Positions 7,743 to 17,364 are shown, numbered from the stretch's first letter. The stretch: DNA of 24,912 bases from Anaerolineae bacterium (GCA_016929795.1 JAFGIA010000140.1:1-24912), one strand, 5' to 3'. Made by a program: numbers and translations. Notes: generated by a model from the letters alone, not told the origin.

Positions 7743-9002
7743 TCAAGACCTCGTCATCAGGCGCCGCCCCACGAGGCGGATCGAGGCGAGCAGCAGCGCG
7801 AGCGTGAGCACGGTCCACGGAGCGCCTGGAACCATCCTGCCCACCTCAAAACCCTCGGGCGTGACAATGGTGAGCGGAATCGGCGTAAAGGTCAGGACAA
7901 AGAGCAAGAGCACGCTGAGCGCCAAGACCCTGCGGCCGGCGCCCAGGCGCGTCACCTCGTCGAGTGGCGCCGGGTGTCCGCGCCCAAAGAGATAAACCAA
8001 CCCGGCCCACATCAGCCATCCCGGCCACAGCACCAGGCCGAGCAAGCCGAGCACGAGAATAATCGGAAGGGTCAATCGCTCAGCCTTCTTGCCAAGAAGG
8101 CTGTAGAGCACGTGACCGCCGTCGAGCTGGCCCGCGGGAATCAGGTTCAGGCTGGTGACCAGGATGCCGGCCCAACCGGCAAACGCCACCGGGTGAATGG
8201 TCACATCGATTCCGCCTGCCGGCAGCCATTGGCCAAAAAGGGCATACTTGAGCAACAAGTAAAGAAGCGAGTTCCCCTCCATGAGATAGATCCGATCCCC
8301 GGGCAAGGGCTGGACAGTGGACAGCGACAGGCCGATGAGCAACACGGGGATGGCCACCGCCAACCCGGCCACAGGCCCGGCAGCGCCAATGTCAAACATC
8401 ACGCGCCGGTTGGTCATCCGGCTCCTGGAGACGATCACCGCGCCTATCGTGCCGAGCACATTGCCCAAAAAATCGGGCAGGGGTAGCGGGATAAAGTAAG
8501 GCAGCGACGCGGCCAGGCCGTGATAGCGGGTGACGAGATAGTGACCCATTTCGTGGGTGAGCAGGATGGACATCAGGCTCAACGAGAAGGGCCAGCCGTG
8601 CCAGAAGTTGAACAGCGGCCACCATAGATCGTCCTGAGGGCGCAATTCGGACATGCCGGCACCCACGTAGAGGGTCGTCAGAATCGTCGCTCCGAACAGG
8701 AGGGCATGCACCCACAAGCGCGAGCCGCCCTCCTCAGGCATCGTGCCCGGCAGAATGGTCAGCTCTTCGACGTCCAGCGCTGCATTGCTGGTCAAAAGGG
8801 GGGTGTACCCCAGTGGGCGCAGGCGCCGTTGGATCTCGGGATAGGCCCGCTCCGCTGGGACCAACAACCGGCCACGCAGGCGGATCGCCCCGCGATTGTC
8901 CTCGGTACCCAGGGTCACCGCATACACGGCGAACAGATCTTTAACGGTGCGCACGAGGTGCTGTGCCGTCTGCTCCACAGGCGGCGCCAAGTCATCAGTC
9001 AT
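7743..9002 (-). CDS. M50 family intramembrane zinc protease (site-2 protease / EGY-like)
   Basis: This is a 419-residue polytopic membrane protein. The zinc motif HEMGH is at residues 150-154, in the hydrophobic context SILLTHEMGHYLVTRYHG. The second ligand region NLIPAGQLDGGHVLY carries Asp294, matching the conserved N-x2-P-x2-x-LDGGH motif of site-2 proteases. A ~90-residue soluble N-terminal domain (ERAYPEIQRRLRPLGYTPLL) precedes about seven to eight hydrophobic segments, which resembles plant and cyanobacterial EGY proteins rather than PDZ-containing RseP. Such enzymes cleave membrane-spanning substrates within the bilayer; the substrate here is unknown. The gene is coupled to the downstream anchored protein (TGACGTG junction). 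No good Shine-Dalgarno precedes the ATG at 9002, and the predicted transcription start is only a few bases upstream, so the message may be leaderless. Confidence 0.93.
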   Translation of the reverse strand: MTDDLAPPVEQTAQHLVRTVKDLFAVYAVTLGTEDNRGAIRLRGRLLVPAERAYPEIQRRLRPLGYTPLLTSNAALDVEELTILPGTMPEEGGSRLWVHALLFGATILTTLYVGAGMSELRPQDDLWWPLFNFWHGWPFSLSLMSILLTHEMGHYLVTRYHGLAASLPYFIPLPLPDFLGNVLGTIGAVIVSRSRMTNRRVMFDIGAAGPVAGLAVAIPVLLIGLSLSTVQPLPGDRIYLMEGNSLLYLLLKYALFGQWLPAGGIDVTIHPVAFAGWAGILVTSLNLIPAGQLDGGHVLYSLLGKKAERLTLPIILVLGLLGLVLWPGWLMWAGLVYLFGRGHPAPLDEVTRLGAGRRVLALSVLLLFVLTFTPIPLTIVTPEGFEVGRMVPGAPWTVLTLALLLASIRLVGRRLMTRS

Positions 9003-9011
9003 CGATACAGC

Positions 9012-9041
9012 TTTCTAGCATTGAGATCAGCTACTTGTCAA
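9012..9041 (-). promoter_or_regulatory. Promoter for the M50 protease gene
   Basis: The minus strand shows TTGACA at 9041-9036 and TAGAAA at 9017-9012, separated by 18 bp. The -35 is perfect and the -10 matches four of six positions. The -35 overlaps, on the opposite strand, that of the divergent peptidase MA gene. The predicted start of transcription falls about 3-5 bases before the ATG at 9002. Confidence 0.5.
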
Positions 9042-9063
9042 AGACAGGCAGGCCTGGTATAAT
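9035..9063 (+). promoter_or_regulatory. Sigma-70-type promoter for the peptidase MA gene
   Basis: TTGTCA at 9035-9040 and TATAAT at 9058-9063 are separated by 17 bp, a near-consensus promoter. Transcription would begin near 9070, which rules out the GTG at 9069 as an ordinary start and supports the ATG at 9144. Confidence 0.8.
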
Positions 9064-9143
9064 CCCACGTGTCGACAGTATACCACAGGGCAAGAGGGGG
9101 CGCAACCCACCGGGCACGCAGGATGATTCAGATAAGGAAGTGG

Positions 9144-11084
9144 ATGACTGGACGTTCTGACGAGATAACAGAGGGTGGGCCGCGTTGGGGTTACGTGGGG
9201 CTCGCCGTTGCGGTTTTTTGCAGCGGTGCGCTGATCCTGGCAGGGCTGTTTCAGCTTTCCCGCCTGGTTCCGGCGCTCGGAGTGCAACCGTCTCCTACCG
9301 CAACGGCGGCGGCCCACTCGCTCTCCCCCACTCCGGCGGCAACAGCCGCCGTGAGCGAGCCCGCGATCGTAAGCATCACTGCCGCAGCGGATGACGCCAC
9401 ACGCACGATCCGCTTCCAACTCGACGCGGCGGTGGCGCCTGACCGCACGATCGACGAGGTGATCCTCTGGTACGACACGGCGGCGGGGCAACAGTTGCAG
9501 CGCATCAGCGGCCCTCTCGGCTCCGAGACGACGATCACCCACCGGCTGGACGCAACAAGTGAGGGACTGACACGCTCGCTGACAGTCACCCAGCCCCTCG
9601 ACTACTGGTGGCTCGTGCGCGACACGGCAGGCGACTGGACACGCGCCGGCAGCACCGTGTCGCTGGGACCGGCGCTGCAATCACTCGTCGCCCTGCCCAC
9701 ACTGCCCCTGCCCACCACCGGTTTCACCTGGACGGTGTCAGAGACGGAGCACTTTGGTTTTTACTATGCACCAGGCACTGCCGCCGAGCGCGACCGCTTC
9801 CAGATCGGAGCACTGGCCGAAACGTCGCTTGATATGATCTCGGACGCCCTCGACATGCCGTTCGGCGAGCAGATGGACATCTACCTGGTGCCGCGCGTCT
9901 TCTGGCAGGGCGGAGCGGCGTATGGCGACAAGGTGCAGCTCATCGCCTACCTGGACCGCAACTATACAGCCGTCGAAACTTGGTCCTACTTTACCCATGA
10001 AGGCACCCACGCCCTTGCCCAGGACCTGCTGCAGCCGAAAGAGGAAGGCGGCCCCGATGGGGTACTGGTCGAGGGGTTAGCTGTGTGGGCGAGCAAGGGG
10101 CACTATCGCCAGGAGCCGATCGACGCATGGGCGGCCCTGATCGCCACCTCTGACGATTACCTCCCACTCGCCGATCTGCGTGCCGGCCCCTTTTACGATT
10201 TTCAGCACGAGACGGCGTATCTGGAAAGCGCATCCTTTGTCCAGTTTCTCATCGAGCAGTACGGCCTGGAGGCATTCAAAGAGCTTTACGGTCGCGCGAC
10301 AGGCGATGCGGCCGGGGACAACCTGATTGTGCGCGAGCTGTACGGCCGGGATTATGACGAGCTGGAAGCGGATTGGCTCAACCACCTGGCAGCCATCGAT
10401 CCGACGCCCGAGCAGGTGGATCTGTGGCATCTCAAGGTGCGCTCCTTCGAGCTGATGCGCCGCTACGAGACCGAGATGGACCCTGACGCGCGTATGCTGC
10501 CGCCGGTGCCGACGAGCTGGGCCAGTGACACGCTGCGCGCCTTTCTCACGCGCAGGGGGGAGCCAGAAAACGTCGTGCTCGAGACCGCCTTGATCGCAGC
10601 CCAGGAGCGAATGTACGGCGGCGACCTGGCAGGCGCCAGGTCACTGCTGGACGATGTCGAGGCCTGCCTCGATGTGGGCGAGGCGGACCGGCCATCTCTG
10701 AGCGCGCGGCGGACCATCGTCGATCTCCTGGCAGAGCACGACAGAGCACGCCTGCGCGCCGATGCCACCGCCTACCACGCCACCGTGGCACCCGGCGGCC
10801 CACTCGCCGCCCCGGCGGCAGTAGAAGCCGCACTCATGCCGCCGTTTGTCGAATACAGGCAAGAGGTCGTACGCCTCGACGTCTCGGACGATGGGTCCAC
10901 CGCCACAGGCGTTGTCAGGCTCCATTCCCGGCTGGCCTGGGAGGACGCGGCGTTCGAGCAAGATGGGCAGCTCTTTGCCGTCACACTCGTCAACACGCCG
11001 GCAGGCTGGCGCCTGTGGAAGCGCCAGCCATTCCCCGTCGACCTCGCTCCCCCGCCCACGGCGCCAGAGCGCGCGACGGAGTGA
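9144..11084 (+). CDS. Membrane-anchored zinc metallopeptidase, peptidase MA-like (gluzincin)
   Basis: The protein has 646 residues from the ATG at 9144, which has AAGGAAG 3-5 bases upstream. An in-frame GTG at 9069 would lie at or before the predicted transcription start. A single N-terminal hydrophobic segment (WGYVGLAVAVFCSGALILAGLF) anchors it, followed by a Pro/Thr/Ala linker and an Ig-like domain (~80-180). The zinc motif HEGTH lies at ~285-289, preceded by WSYFT, with the third ligand Glu in LVEGLAVWAS ~25 residues later, typical of peptidase MA-like proteins (PF13485). The remaining ~300 residues hold a helical segment and a C-terminal alpha+beta domain (VEYRQEVVRLDVSDDGSTATGVVRL) reminiscent of NTF2-like folds, which is a guess. 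The catalytic domain should be extracytoplasmic. No substrate can be inferred. Confidence 0.9.
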   Translation: MTGRSDEITEGGPRWGYVGLAVAVFCSGALILAGLFQLSRLVPALGVQPSPTATAAAHSLSPTPAATAAVSEPAIVSITAAADDATRTIRFQLDAAVAPDRTIDEVILWYDTAAGQQLQRISGPLGSETTITHRLDATSEGLTRSLTVTQPLDYWWLVRDTAGDWTRAGSTVSLGPALQSLVALPTLPLPTTGFTWTVSETEHFGFYYAPGTAAERDRFQIGALAETSLDMISDALDMPFGEQMDIYLVPRVFWQGGAAYGDKVQLIAYLDRNYTAVETWSYFTHEGTHALAQDLLQPKEEGGPDGVLVEGLAVWASKGHYRQEPIDAWAALIATSDDYLPLADLRAGPFYDFQHETAYLESASFVQFLIEQYGLEAFKELYGRATGDAAGDNLIVRELYGRDYDELEADWLNHLAAIDPTPEQVDLWHLKVRSFELMRRYETEMDPDARMLPPVPTSWASDTLRAFLTRRGEPENVVLETALIAAQERMYGGDLAGARSLLDDVEACLDVGEADRPSLSARRTIVDLLAEHDRARLRADATAYHATVAPGGPLAAPAAVEAALMPPFVEYRQEVVRLDVSDDGSTATGVVRLHSRLAWEDAAFEQDGQLFAVTLVNTPAGWRLWKRQPFPVDLAPPPTAPERATE

Positions 11085-11137
11085 TGGTGGGCAAACGAGC
11101 GCGCGTCGACGCCGCCCAGCGCGGCGAGCCTGTGGAT

Positions 11138-12382
11138 CTACTCCTCCATCCACACCAGGCGCTCCTGGGTCCACCCGCCTGCTTCTTCTGAGTTAATGCC
11201 TGCCGGAACACCATCCAGGCGGAAGGTAAAGTCGTTCAGTGGGCGCTGGTCCCCGCCGTCGGCATCCATCACCCACAGACGGAAGAGGTTGTTCTCGGCA
11301 AGAACAAAGTTGTCGGGCCAGTTCTCGTCGCGGGTCGAGACAAAGATAATGTGCCGTCCATCGGGCGACCAGACGGGTAAGCCATTCCAGTACCAATCGT
11401 CCGTCAGGCTCCTCCGACCGGTCCCGTCGACATTCACCACGTTGACCTGCCAATAGCCACTCAAAAAAGACATATACACGGCGCGCGTGCCATCAGGTGA
11501 CACCGACGGCGCCAGGTCGTCTTTGAAGGGGGTAAGCTGCAGCGGATCTGTCCCATCGGCATTCATGAGGAACAGGCCGCACTCATTCTCGACGCAGCCC
11601 TGGTACACGATCCGCCCGTCGGGGGTGAACGCAGGGGTGCGGCCAACGATGGGCGAGCCGTGGCGCTGGATCTCGTAGAAGGGCGGCTCGCCGGCACCCG
11701 TGAACACATACAGGCGGCTCTGGCGGTCGGGCAGGTGCGTCGACGAAAAGACGAACCGGTCGCCACCAGGCGCCCAATCGGGCCGCGCTGCCTCGTAGAG
11801 ATTGATCATGATCCAGAGGTCCCCACCACTCAGCGCCCTCGACACCAGGCCACGTTGGTCCGGCTGCCACGAGCGCCACGCAACTCGCTCGCCATCAGGG
11901 GTGATCGACGGCTGGCTGGCCTGGCGGATCAAGGGCGACATCGCACCGCTCGCCAGGTCGAGGCGATAAATGTGATATGTCCGCGCATCTGTGTCAAAGA
12001 TGGGAAACAGAAGCGTGCCATCCAGAGAGGGTGGAGGGCCGACAACGCGCGTCGCTGCAGGCGTGGGCGTCTCGGCAGGCGAGGTAGGCGTGGCCTCGGC
12101 GGTTGTGCCGCCTGCGGCGCTCGTCGCATCGGCTTTCACTGTCTTGGTCACGGCCGGCTCAATCGTCGGCGTGTCTGTCGCCGGCTCGACCGAAGGAGTG
12201 GGCTCTTTCGTAGCCATCGCCACAACCGTGGGCGTAAACGTCGGCCTGGCGGTGCCCGTTGGCCACGGCGTATCGGTTGGGGTGGGTGTGGGCATGGGCG
12301 CTGGCCCACACGCCGACATCAGCACGCTGATCATCACGAGAACCACGAATAAGCGACCAACCATCCCCTGTCCTATCTTCAT
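11138..12382 (-). CDS. Lipoprotein with TolB/PD40-type beta-propeller
   Basis: The protein has 414 residues. The start is the ATG at 12382, with a GGAGGAG Shine-Dalgarno 5 bases upstream; a GTG at 12403 is less likely. A lipoprotein signal peptide ends in VLMSAC, so Cys25 is the probable lipidation site. A Thr/Pro/Glu-rich linker of ~100 residues follows. The C-terminal half holds at least five WD40-like PD40 repeats recognisable as PSITPDGERVAWRS, PDWAPGGDRFVFSS, PAFTPDGRIVYQG, PSVSPDGTRAVYMS and PVWSPDGRHIIFVS. In TolB-like proteins this propeller binds protein or peptide partners; the ligand here is unknown. It lies 54 bp downstream of the GT4 glycosyltransferase gene on the same strand and is the last gene of the probable operon starting at 15222. 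No terminator was seen after it. Confidence 0.88.
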   Translation of the reverse strand: MKIGQGMVGRLFVVLVMISVLMSACGPAPMPTPTPTDTPWPTGTARPTFTPTVVAMATKEPTPSVEPATDTPTIEPAVTKTVKADATSAAGGTTAEATPTSPAETPTPAATRVVGPPPSLDGTLLFPIFDTDARTYHIYRLDLASGAMSPLIRQASQPSITPDGERVAWRSWQPDQRGLVSRALSGGDLWIMINLYEAARPDWAPGGDRFVFSSTHLPDRQSRLYVFTGAGEPPFYEIQRHGSPIVGRTPAFTPDGRIVYQGCVENECGLFLMNADGTDPLQLTPFKDDLAPSVSPDGTRAVYMSFLSGYWQVNVVNVDGTGRRSLTDDWYWNGLPVWSPDGRHIIFVSTRDENWPDNFVLAENNLFRLWVMDADGGDQRPLNDFTFRLDGVPAGINSEEAGGWTQERLVWMEE

Positions 12383-12436
12383 TCTACTCCTCCATGATGG
12401 CACAACCGTTCACATCCTGCCACAGAATCCAGAACT

Positions 12437-13714
12437 CTATCCATAGCACACCCGGGCAACCGCGGGCGCTGCGGGCTGCACCGACTCGTACACCGTCTCG
12501 ATCTGATCGGCCACCGCTGCCCAGCCATATCTGCCCGCCCACTGAGCGGCCCGCTCTCCCAACTGCTCGCACAGTGCCCGATCCCGCAGCAGGACGAGGA
12601 TACGATCCGCGAGAGCCTGCGGATCGCCATCAGGCACCAGGAAGCCGGTTTCACCATCCTGCACATTGAATGCCAATCCACCCACCCTGGAAGCTACGAC
12701 GGGGGTGCCGCACGCCATCGCCTCGAGCGCGACCATACCAAACGACTCGTAATGAGAAGGAACAACCACCATGTCGGCGGCTGAATAATGGTAGACGAGC
12801 GTATCCTGGTTTTCGGCACCATGAAACGTCACCAGGTCTTCGATCCCAAGCTCGGCCCGCAGGCGGCGCAGCCGCTCCAGCTCGGCGTGCACCTTGTCGA
12901 CGCCGGCACCGGGCGCCCCGCCGATGATGATCAGCGACAGATCCTCCTGCCAGTGCGGTACCTGTGGCGCCAGCAGAGCCATCGCCCGCAGCAGCGTCTC
13001 GATCCCCTTCAACGGCTCGATCCTGCCGACAAAGAGGATGATGCGCCGCGAGGCGGGCTGGCCCAGCATCCGCTTGGCCTCCTCCTCAGGAACGGGATGG
13101 AAGAGGTGGAGGTCGACGCCTGGCGGTACCACCACGATCTTGGACGCTTCGGCGCCGTACAGCCACACCATCTGCGCCCGCTCTAGGGGCGTGGCTGCGA
13201 TCAGGCGATCGGCTTTAGCCATCACCTGTGCCTCGCCTTCGATCCGCCGCTCTGTCTCCCACTCGTGCGGCCCATTCGCGACACTGTTTTTCATGTGCCC
13301 CAGCGTGTGGAACATCTGCACGATGGGTGTGTTCCACGCTTCCCGCAGCTCGATGGCTGCCAGGCCCGACAGCCAGTAGTGACTGTGGATCACGTCATAA
13401 TGCATCCCCTCGCGCCGCGCAAACGCCCGCACGCCGCTCACAAACTCGGGCAGATGGTCGGCGACGAGGTTTTTGTCGTACGGTGCTTCGGGGCCGGCAG
13501 GCACGTGGATCACGCGCCCACGGTCACCCAGCTTGCGATTGATGCGCGGGATCGCTGGATTCTGCGAACGGGTAAAAACGTCGACGTACACGCCGCGCTG
13601 GCTGAACTCACGCGCCAGATCGCGAACGTAGACATTCATTCCCCCGGCTTCTTTGCCGCCCAGCGTCGCCAGGGGACAGGTATGGACGCTGAGCATCGCC
13701 ACGCGCCGGATCAT
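12437..13714 (-). CDS. GT4 family glycosyltransferase (MshA/sucrose-phosphate synthase-like)
   Basis: This 425-residue GT-B retaining glycosyltransferase transfers a sugar from an NDP-sugar, probably in the cytoplasm. The N-terminal domain has MLSVHTCPLATLGGKEAGGMNVYVRDL, the acceptor and donor glycine loop seen in MshA-like enzymes, and DVIHSHYWLSG. The C-terminal domain has VPPGVDLHLFHP, FVGRIEPLKGIETLL and the E-x7-E motif in ESFGMVALEAMACGTPVVAS. Similarity to actinobacterial MshA is strong in these motifs, but sucrose-phosphate synthase relatives share them, so the product is not certain. No mycothiol pathway neighbours are present. The ATG at 13714 overlaps the TGA of the upstream zinc-ribbon gene (ATGA), which fixes the start and shows translational coupling. 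The ORF extends upstream to 13828, but that part reads against the neighbouring gene. Confidence 0.93.
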   Translation of the reverse strand: MIRRVAMLSVHTCPLATLGGKEAGGMNVYVRDLAREFSQRGVYVDVFTRSQNPAIPRINRKLGDRGRVIHVPAGPEAPYDKNLVADHLPEFVSGVRAFARREGMHYDVIHSHYWLSGLAAIELREAWNTPIVQMFHTLGHMKNSVANGPHEWETERRIEGEAQVMAKADRLIAATPLERAQMVWLYGAEASKIVVVPPGVDLHLFHPVPEEEAKRMLGQPASRRIILFVGRIEPLKGIETLLRAMALLAPQVPHWQEDLSLIIIGGAPGAGVDKVHAELERLRRLRAELGIEDLVTFHGAENQDTLVYHYSAADMVVVPSHYESFGMVALEAMACGTPVVASRVGGLAFNVQDGETGFLVPDGDPQALADRILVLLRDRALCEQLGERAAQWAGRYGWAAVADQIETVYESVQPAAPAVARVCYG

Positions 13715-14157
13715 GGCCTCGTTCCGGGCTTCCGCAGGCGTGTGTACCGGATGGCGATGGCTGCCAGGAGCAGCAGGGCGCCGGTGCCGCCGATGGGCGC
13801 CAGACAACACAGCCCGGAGTAGAGCCAATTCTCCTCGGGCGTCGCCACATCGCTTTCCGTCAGGCCAAACAGGAAGAAAAAGATCAGCCCAGCCAGGCAG
13901 GTGAGAAGGCCGAGGATCAAGAGAATATAAAAGCCAAAGCGCCAGGCAGACTCGCGATCGAATTCATGCTCGCCGACGGTGCGCGCGGGCCGGACAGCCT
14001 GTGTCTGCCCGGCGATGGGCCGGCGGATGGGCTGTGGTTTGGCTGATGGCCTGGGGGTCTCTATCGGGCTGGGCCGGGGCGCCCCACACTCACCACAGAA
14101 CTCGTCCGTCGGCAGGAGGACGGCACCACAACTTGGGCACTCGGTTTGCTCACTCAC
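13711..14157 (-). CDS. Zinc-ribbon protein with two membrane segments
   Basis: This 148-residue protein has an N-terminal zinc ribbon, CPSCG at ~7-11 and CGECG at ~21-25. A Pro/Arg-rich linker follows, then two hydrophobic helices (YILLILGLLTCLAGLIFFFLF at ~76-96 and YSGLCCLAPIGGTGALLLLAAIAI at ~112-136) with a basic C-terminus. The family is not identified; such zinc-ribbon/TM proteins are common next to envelope genes. The start is GTG at 14157. The overlapping ATG at 14159 is out of frame and meets a stop at once. AGAGGA lies about 9 bases upstream. It is 24 bp downstream of the GNAT gene and overlaps the GT4 gene by 4 bp. Confidence 0.8.
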   Translation of the reverse strand: MSEQTECPSCGAVLLPTDEFCGECGAPRPSPIETPRPSAKPQPIRRPIAGQTQAVRPARTVGEHEFDRESAWRFGFYILLILGLLTCLAGLIFFFLFGLTESDVATPEENWLYSGLCCLAPIGGTGALLLLAAIAIRYTRLRKPGTRP

Positions 14158-14181
14158 ATCCGTATTCCTCTTCCACGAACC

Positions 14182-15222
14182 CTAGCACACCACGTCAAGC
14201 GACACACCGGGGCGGGTGATGAGCAGGCGCCGTACCTTCGTATCTTGGGCGCCAAAACGGTACTTGTACTCCTCATCGCCGCGCAAAAAGTCGAACGTTT
14301 TGCGCCCCAGCCCGATCGCAGTCTCGATGCAGCGCGCAGTGACGACGATGCCCGGGCTCAGGTTGCTGTAGCTGGCGGGGTCATATCCCGAGTTGTAGAC
14401 CAGGATCGTGTCAGCATAGTCAAAGTTGAGCAGGCTCGCCGCCTTGGCGCCCAGCACCTCGACGAATGCAAGCTGCAACCACCCTTGCGCCTGCAGCACC
14501 TGTGCCACGTCAAAGAAAAACCCCTGCATTCGGGGGTCCATGAACTTGTCCTTTTCAGGCGCGCTCTTTTGGTGCAGATCGATAAAAGCGGCCATCTCGG
14601 CGCGCAAATCGTGCTCGGGGCCGACAATGTAGAACTCGGCCTCGCCGGCAGCACCTGCCTTGCGCAGCTTGCGGCGGATCTCGTGACGCTGTTTCTTGTC
14701 GAGCAACATCAGATATTCATCCCACGTATCAGGCAGGGGAATAATCGGCGCCACGTCCTCCACTTCGACCACAGTTCCATACCCGCGCCCATCCGCCATC
14801 TGGCGCAGCAGCCTGTAGGTGGCAGAAGCATCCGGAATGTTGCACAGGTCCACCGCATCCCACCCCGGCGCCTCATCACTGCCCAGATAATCGAGAAAGG
14901 CGGCATACACCGCTTCCTCCTGGCCCACCTCTACGATCAGGTCGAGGTAGTCCGATACGTCCCGACAACCAACCATGGCCAGGATCGTATGCCCATCCTG
15001 GTCGTGGCAGCGGAACATGGGCGCCAGGCCCACCAGCCGGCCATCCTGTTCGCTGCGGAATGCCAGCAGCACGAGGTCGCCCTCGCCCAGGTGCCGCCAC
15101 CAGGCATTCTGCCACTGCCATGTCAAAAAGACCGTATCGCAGCAGCTCCGGTGCAGCAAGTCGTTCCACTCGGGCTTGAGCGCGGCAAAGCCGCCAGGGT
15201 TGAAATGAAATTCGATTCGCAT
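14182..15222 (-). CDS. CelD/BcsL-like GNAT acyltransferase (Acetyltransf_6)
   Basis: This 346-residue protein resembles the FemAB/CelD-like double-GNAT family (PF13480). Visible marks are the N-terminal segment W-N-x-L-L-HRS...FLTWQWQNAWWRHLG, the basic helix LLDKKQRHEIRRKLRKA in the middle and the C-terminal FDFLRGDEEYKYRFGA motif that closes the second GNAT lobe. Family members are linked to transfer of acyl or aminoacyl groups onto envelope glycans or lipids, but most are uncharacterised. The ATG at 15222 has AGGAG 6 bases upstream; a longer in-frame start at 15246 lacks one. A promoter with a perfect TATAAT lies ~45 bp upstream. It is the first gene of the probable operon with the zinc-ribbon, GT4 and beta-propeller lipoprotein genes, which points to an envelope polysaccharide or glycolipid role (inference). 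Confidence 0.85.
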   Translation of the reverse strand: MRIEFHFNPGGFAALKPEWNDLLHRSCCDTVFLTWQWQNAWWRHLGEGDLVLLAFRSEQDGRLVGLAPMFRCHDQDGHTILAMVGCRDVSDYLDLIVEVGQEEAVYAAFLDYLGSDEAPGWDAVDLCNIPDASATYRLLRQMADGRGYGTVVEVEDVAPIIPLPDTWDEYLMLLDKKQRHEIRRKLRKAGAAGEAEFYIVGPEHDLRAEMAAFIDLHQKSAPEKDKFMDPRMQGFFFDVAQVLQAQGWLQLAFVEVLGAKAASLLNFDYADTILVYNSGYDPASYSNLSPGIVVTARCIETAIGLGRKTFDFLRGDEEYKYRFGAQDTKVRRLLITRPGVSLDVVC

Positions 15223-15266
15223 GGAAACTCCTGGTTCAAACGTCAAGAGGGCGCGAGCCCTATGGC

Positions 15267-15295
15267 ATTATACCCGACATTGGGGGAACGCGCAA
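15267..15295 (-). promoter_or_regulatory. Promoter of the GNAT-GT4 operon
   Basis: The minus strand reads TTGCGC (15295-15290), a 17-bp spacer and TATAAT (15272-15267). The -10 is perfect and the -35 matches at TTG. The short leader contains a 5-bp stem AGGGC-TCGC-GCCCT at about 15247-15260. Confidence 0.65.
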
Positions 15296-15362
15296 AGGAA
15301 TCAGCAGGCACGATCAAAAAGCTGCGCTGAAAGGGGCACTACAAAGTAGCTCTCGAAGGTTG

Positions 15363-16019
15363 CTATGGGCTGATTTCCTGCCACATCACCTGGATCTGCT
15401 GGATGCCCTGCACCGTGTCCTCGTCCGTCTCGAAGGTGACAAGCTTTGAAGCAGGCTCATAGCCAGCGGCCAACACCTGCACGGACCAGCCTCCTGCAAG
15501 CGGCGCCTCCGCAAGGTGGATCTCGTACGAGCCATCGAACCCTGTCTCCACAGGGTCGGCTGCCGGCTGTCCATCCCGGTACCATACCACCACCGACACG
15601 CCGGCAACCGGGTCGCCTTCGGCGTCGAGCACCTGGCCGAAAAAGCCGGTCCACTCGGAGCTCGGGCGCGCGCCAGCGCTCACAAACTCGTAAACCGGCG
15701 CATCGGTATCACGCATCACGAGCTCAGGGCTGGCAGAGGTCGGCGACGGCACGAGCGTCGGCGTCGGCGGACGCGTCGTAGCCGTTGCGGGAGCTGCCGT
15801 GAACGTCGGCACGGGAGAGGGCGAGCTGGCCACCGCTGGAACCTCCGTCGGTTCCGCATCACCGCGCAAGGCAGGCAAGCCAAAGACCAACAGGAGGATG
15901 GCAGCCACGAGGATGATAACGAGCAAGACCGCGGCAATGATGATATACCGGCGATTCAGGCCGCCCGGCTCCTCGGGATCCGTCGCGAATTCTGTTTGAC
16001 GCGCTGGCATCTCTGTCAC
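15363..16019 (-). CDS. Membrane-anchored protein with carboxypeptidase-regulatory-like domain
   Basis: The protein has 218 residues from a GTG at 16019, which has a perfect AGGAGGT Shine-Dalgarno 4-5 bases upstream. A longer frame to 16097 has no such signal. A short cytoplasmic head leads to one strongly hydrophobic helix (IIIAAVLLVIILVAAILLLVFGLPAL, ~25-50). A Pro/Thr/Ser linker follows, then a beta-sandwich of ~85 residues with FFGQVLDAEGDPVAGVSVVVWY and GFDGSYEIHL, the signature of carboxypeptidase regulatory-like (PF13620 / CnaB-like) domains. Such domains are structural or ligand-binding and not catalytic. The protein should be exposed outside the cell. It lies downstream of recA, but a terminator and an own promoter separate them, so co-function with RecA is not implied. 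Confidence 0.82.
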   Translation of the reverse strand: MTEMPARQTEFATDPEEPGGLNRRYIIIAAVLLVIILVAAILLLVFGLPALRGDAEPTEVPAVASSPSPVPTFTAAPATATTRPPTPTLVPSPTSASPELVMRDTDAPVYEFVSAGARPSSEWTGFFGQVLDAEGDPVAGVSVVVWYRDGQPAADPVETGFDGSYEIHLAEAPLAGGWSVQVLAAGYEPASKLVTFETDEDTVQGIQQIQVMWQEISP

Positions 16020-16063
16020 AAAGCACCTCCTCCTCTTTCGGCTGCTTGGCCGGCCATATCTCC

Positions 16064-16092
16064 ATTCTATCACAAAGCCACGCCCAAGGCAA
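16064..16092 (-). promoter_or_regulatory. Promoter for the regulatory-like domain protein
   Basis: The minus strand shows TTGCCT (16092-16087), a 17-bp spacer and TAGAAT (16069-16064), with TGA just before the -10 (extended -10). It overlaps the hairpin following recA. Confidence 0.5.
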
Positions 16093-16110
16093 GTCACCCT
16101 GGGCGTGGCT
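16076..16110 (-). terminator. Hairpin after recA, weak intrinsic terminator
   Basis: Perfect 11-bp arms AGCCACGCCCA (16076-16086) and TGGGCGTGGCT (16100-16110) enclose a 13-base loop. On the recA strand the stem is followed only by TTTGTGAT, so the U-tract is poor and termination may be partial. It begins about 52 bp after the recA stop. Confidence 0.55.
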
Positions 16111-16161
16111 CGGCGCCAAGGAAGCGATCATTACGAGTGGATCTGTGAAGCAATCCCTTGC

Positions 16162-17364
<1,203 letters not shown>

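Noticed and set aside
11085..11137. GC-rich small stem (GCCGC/GCGGC) between the converging peptidase MA and propeller genes.
   Set aside because: The stem is only 5 bp and there is no T-tract on either strand.
15312..15360. Possible terminator after the regulatory-like domain gene (T5 followed by GATC on the minus strand).
   Set aside because: The T-run resembles those of the two strong terminators, but no convincing stem precedes it.
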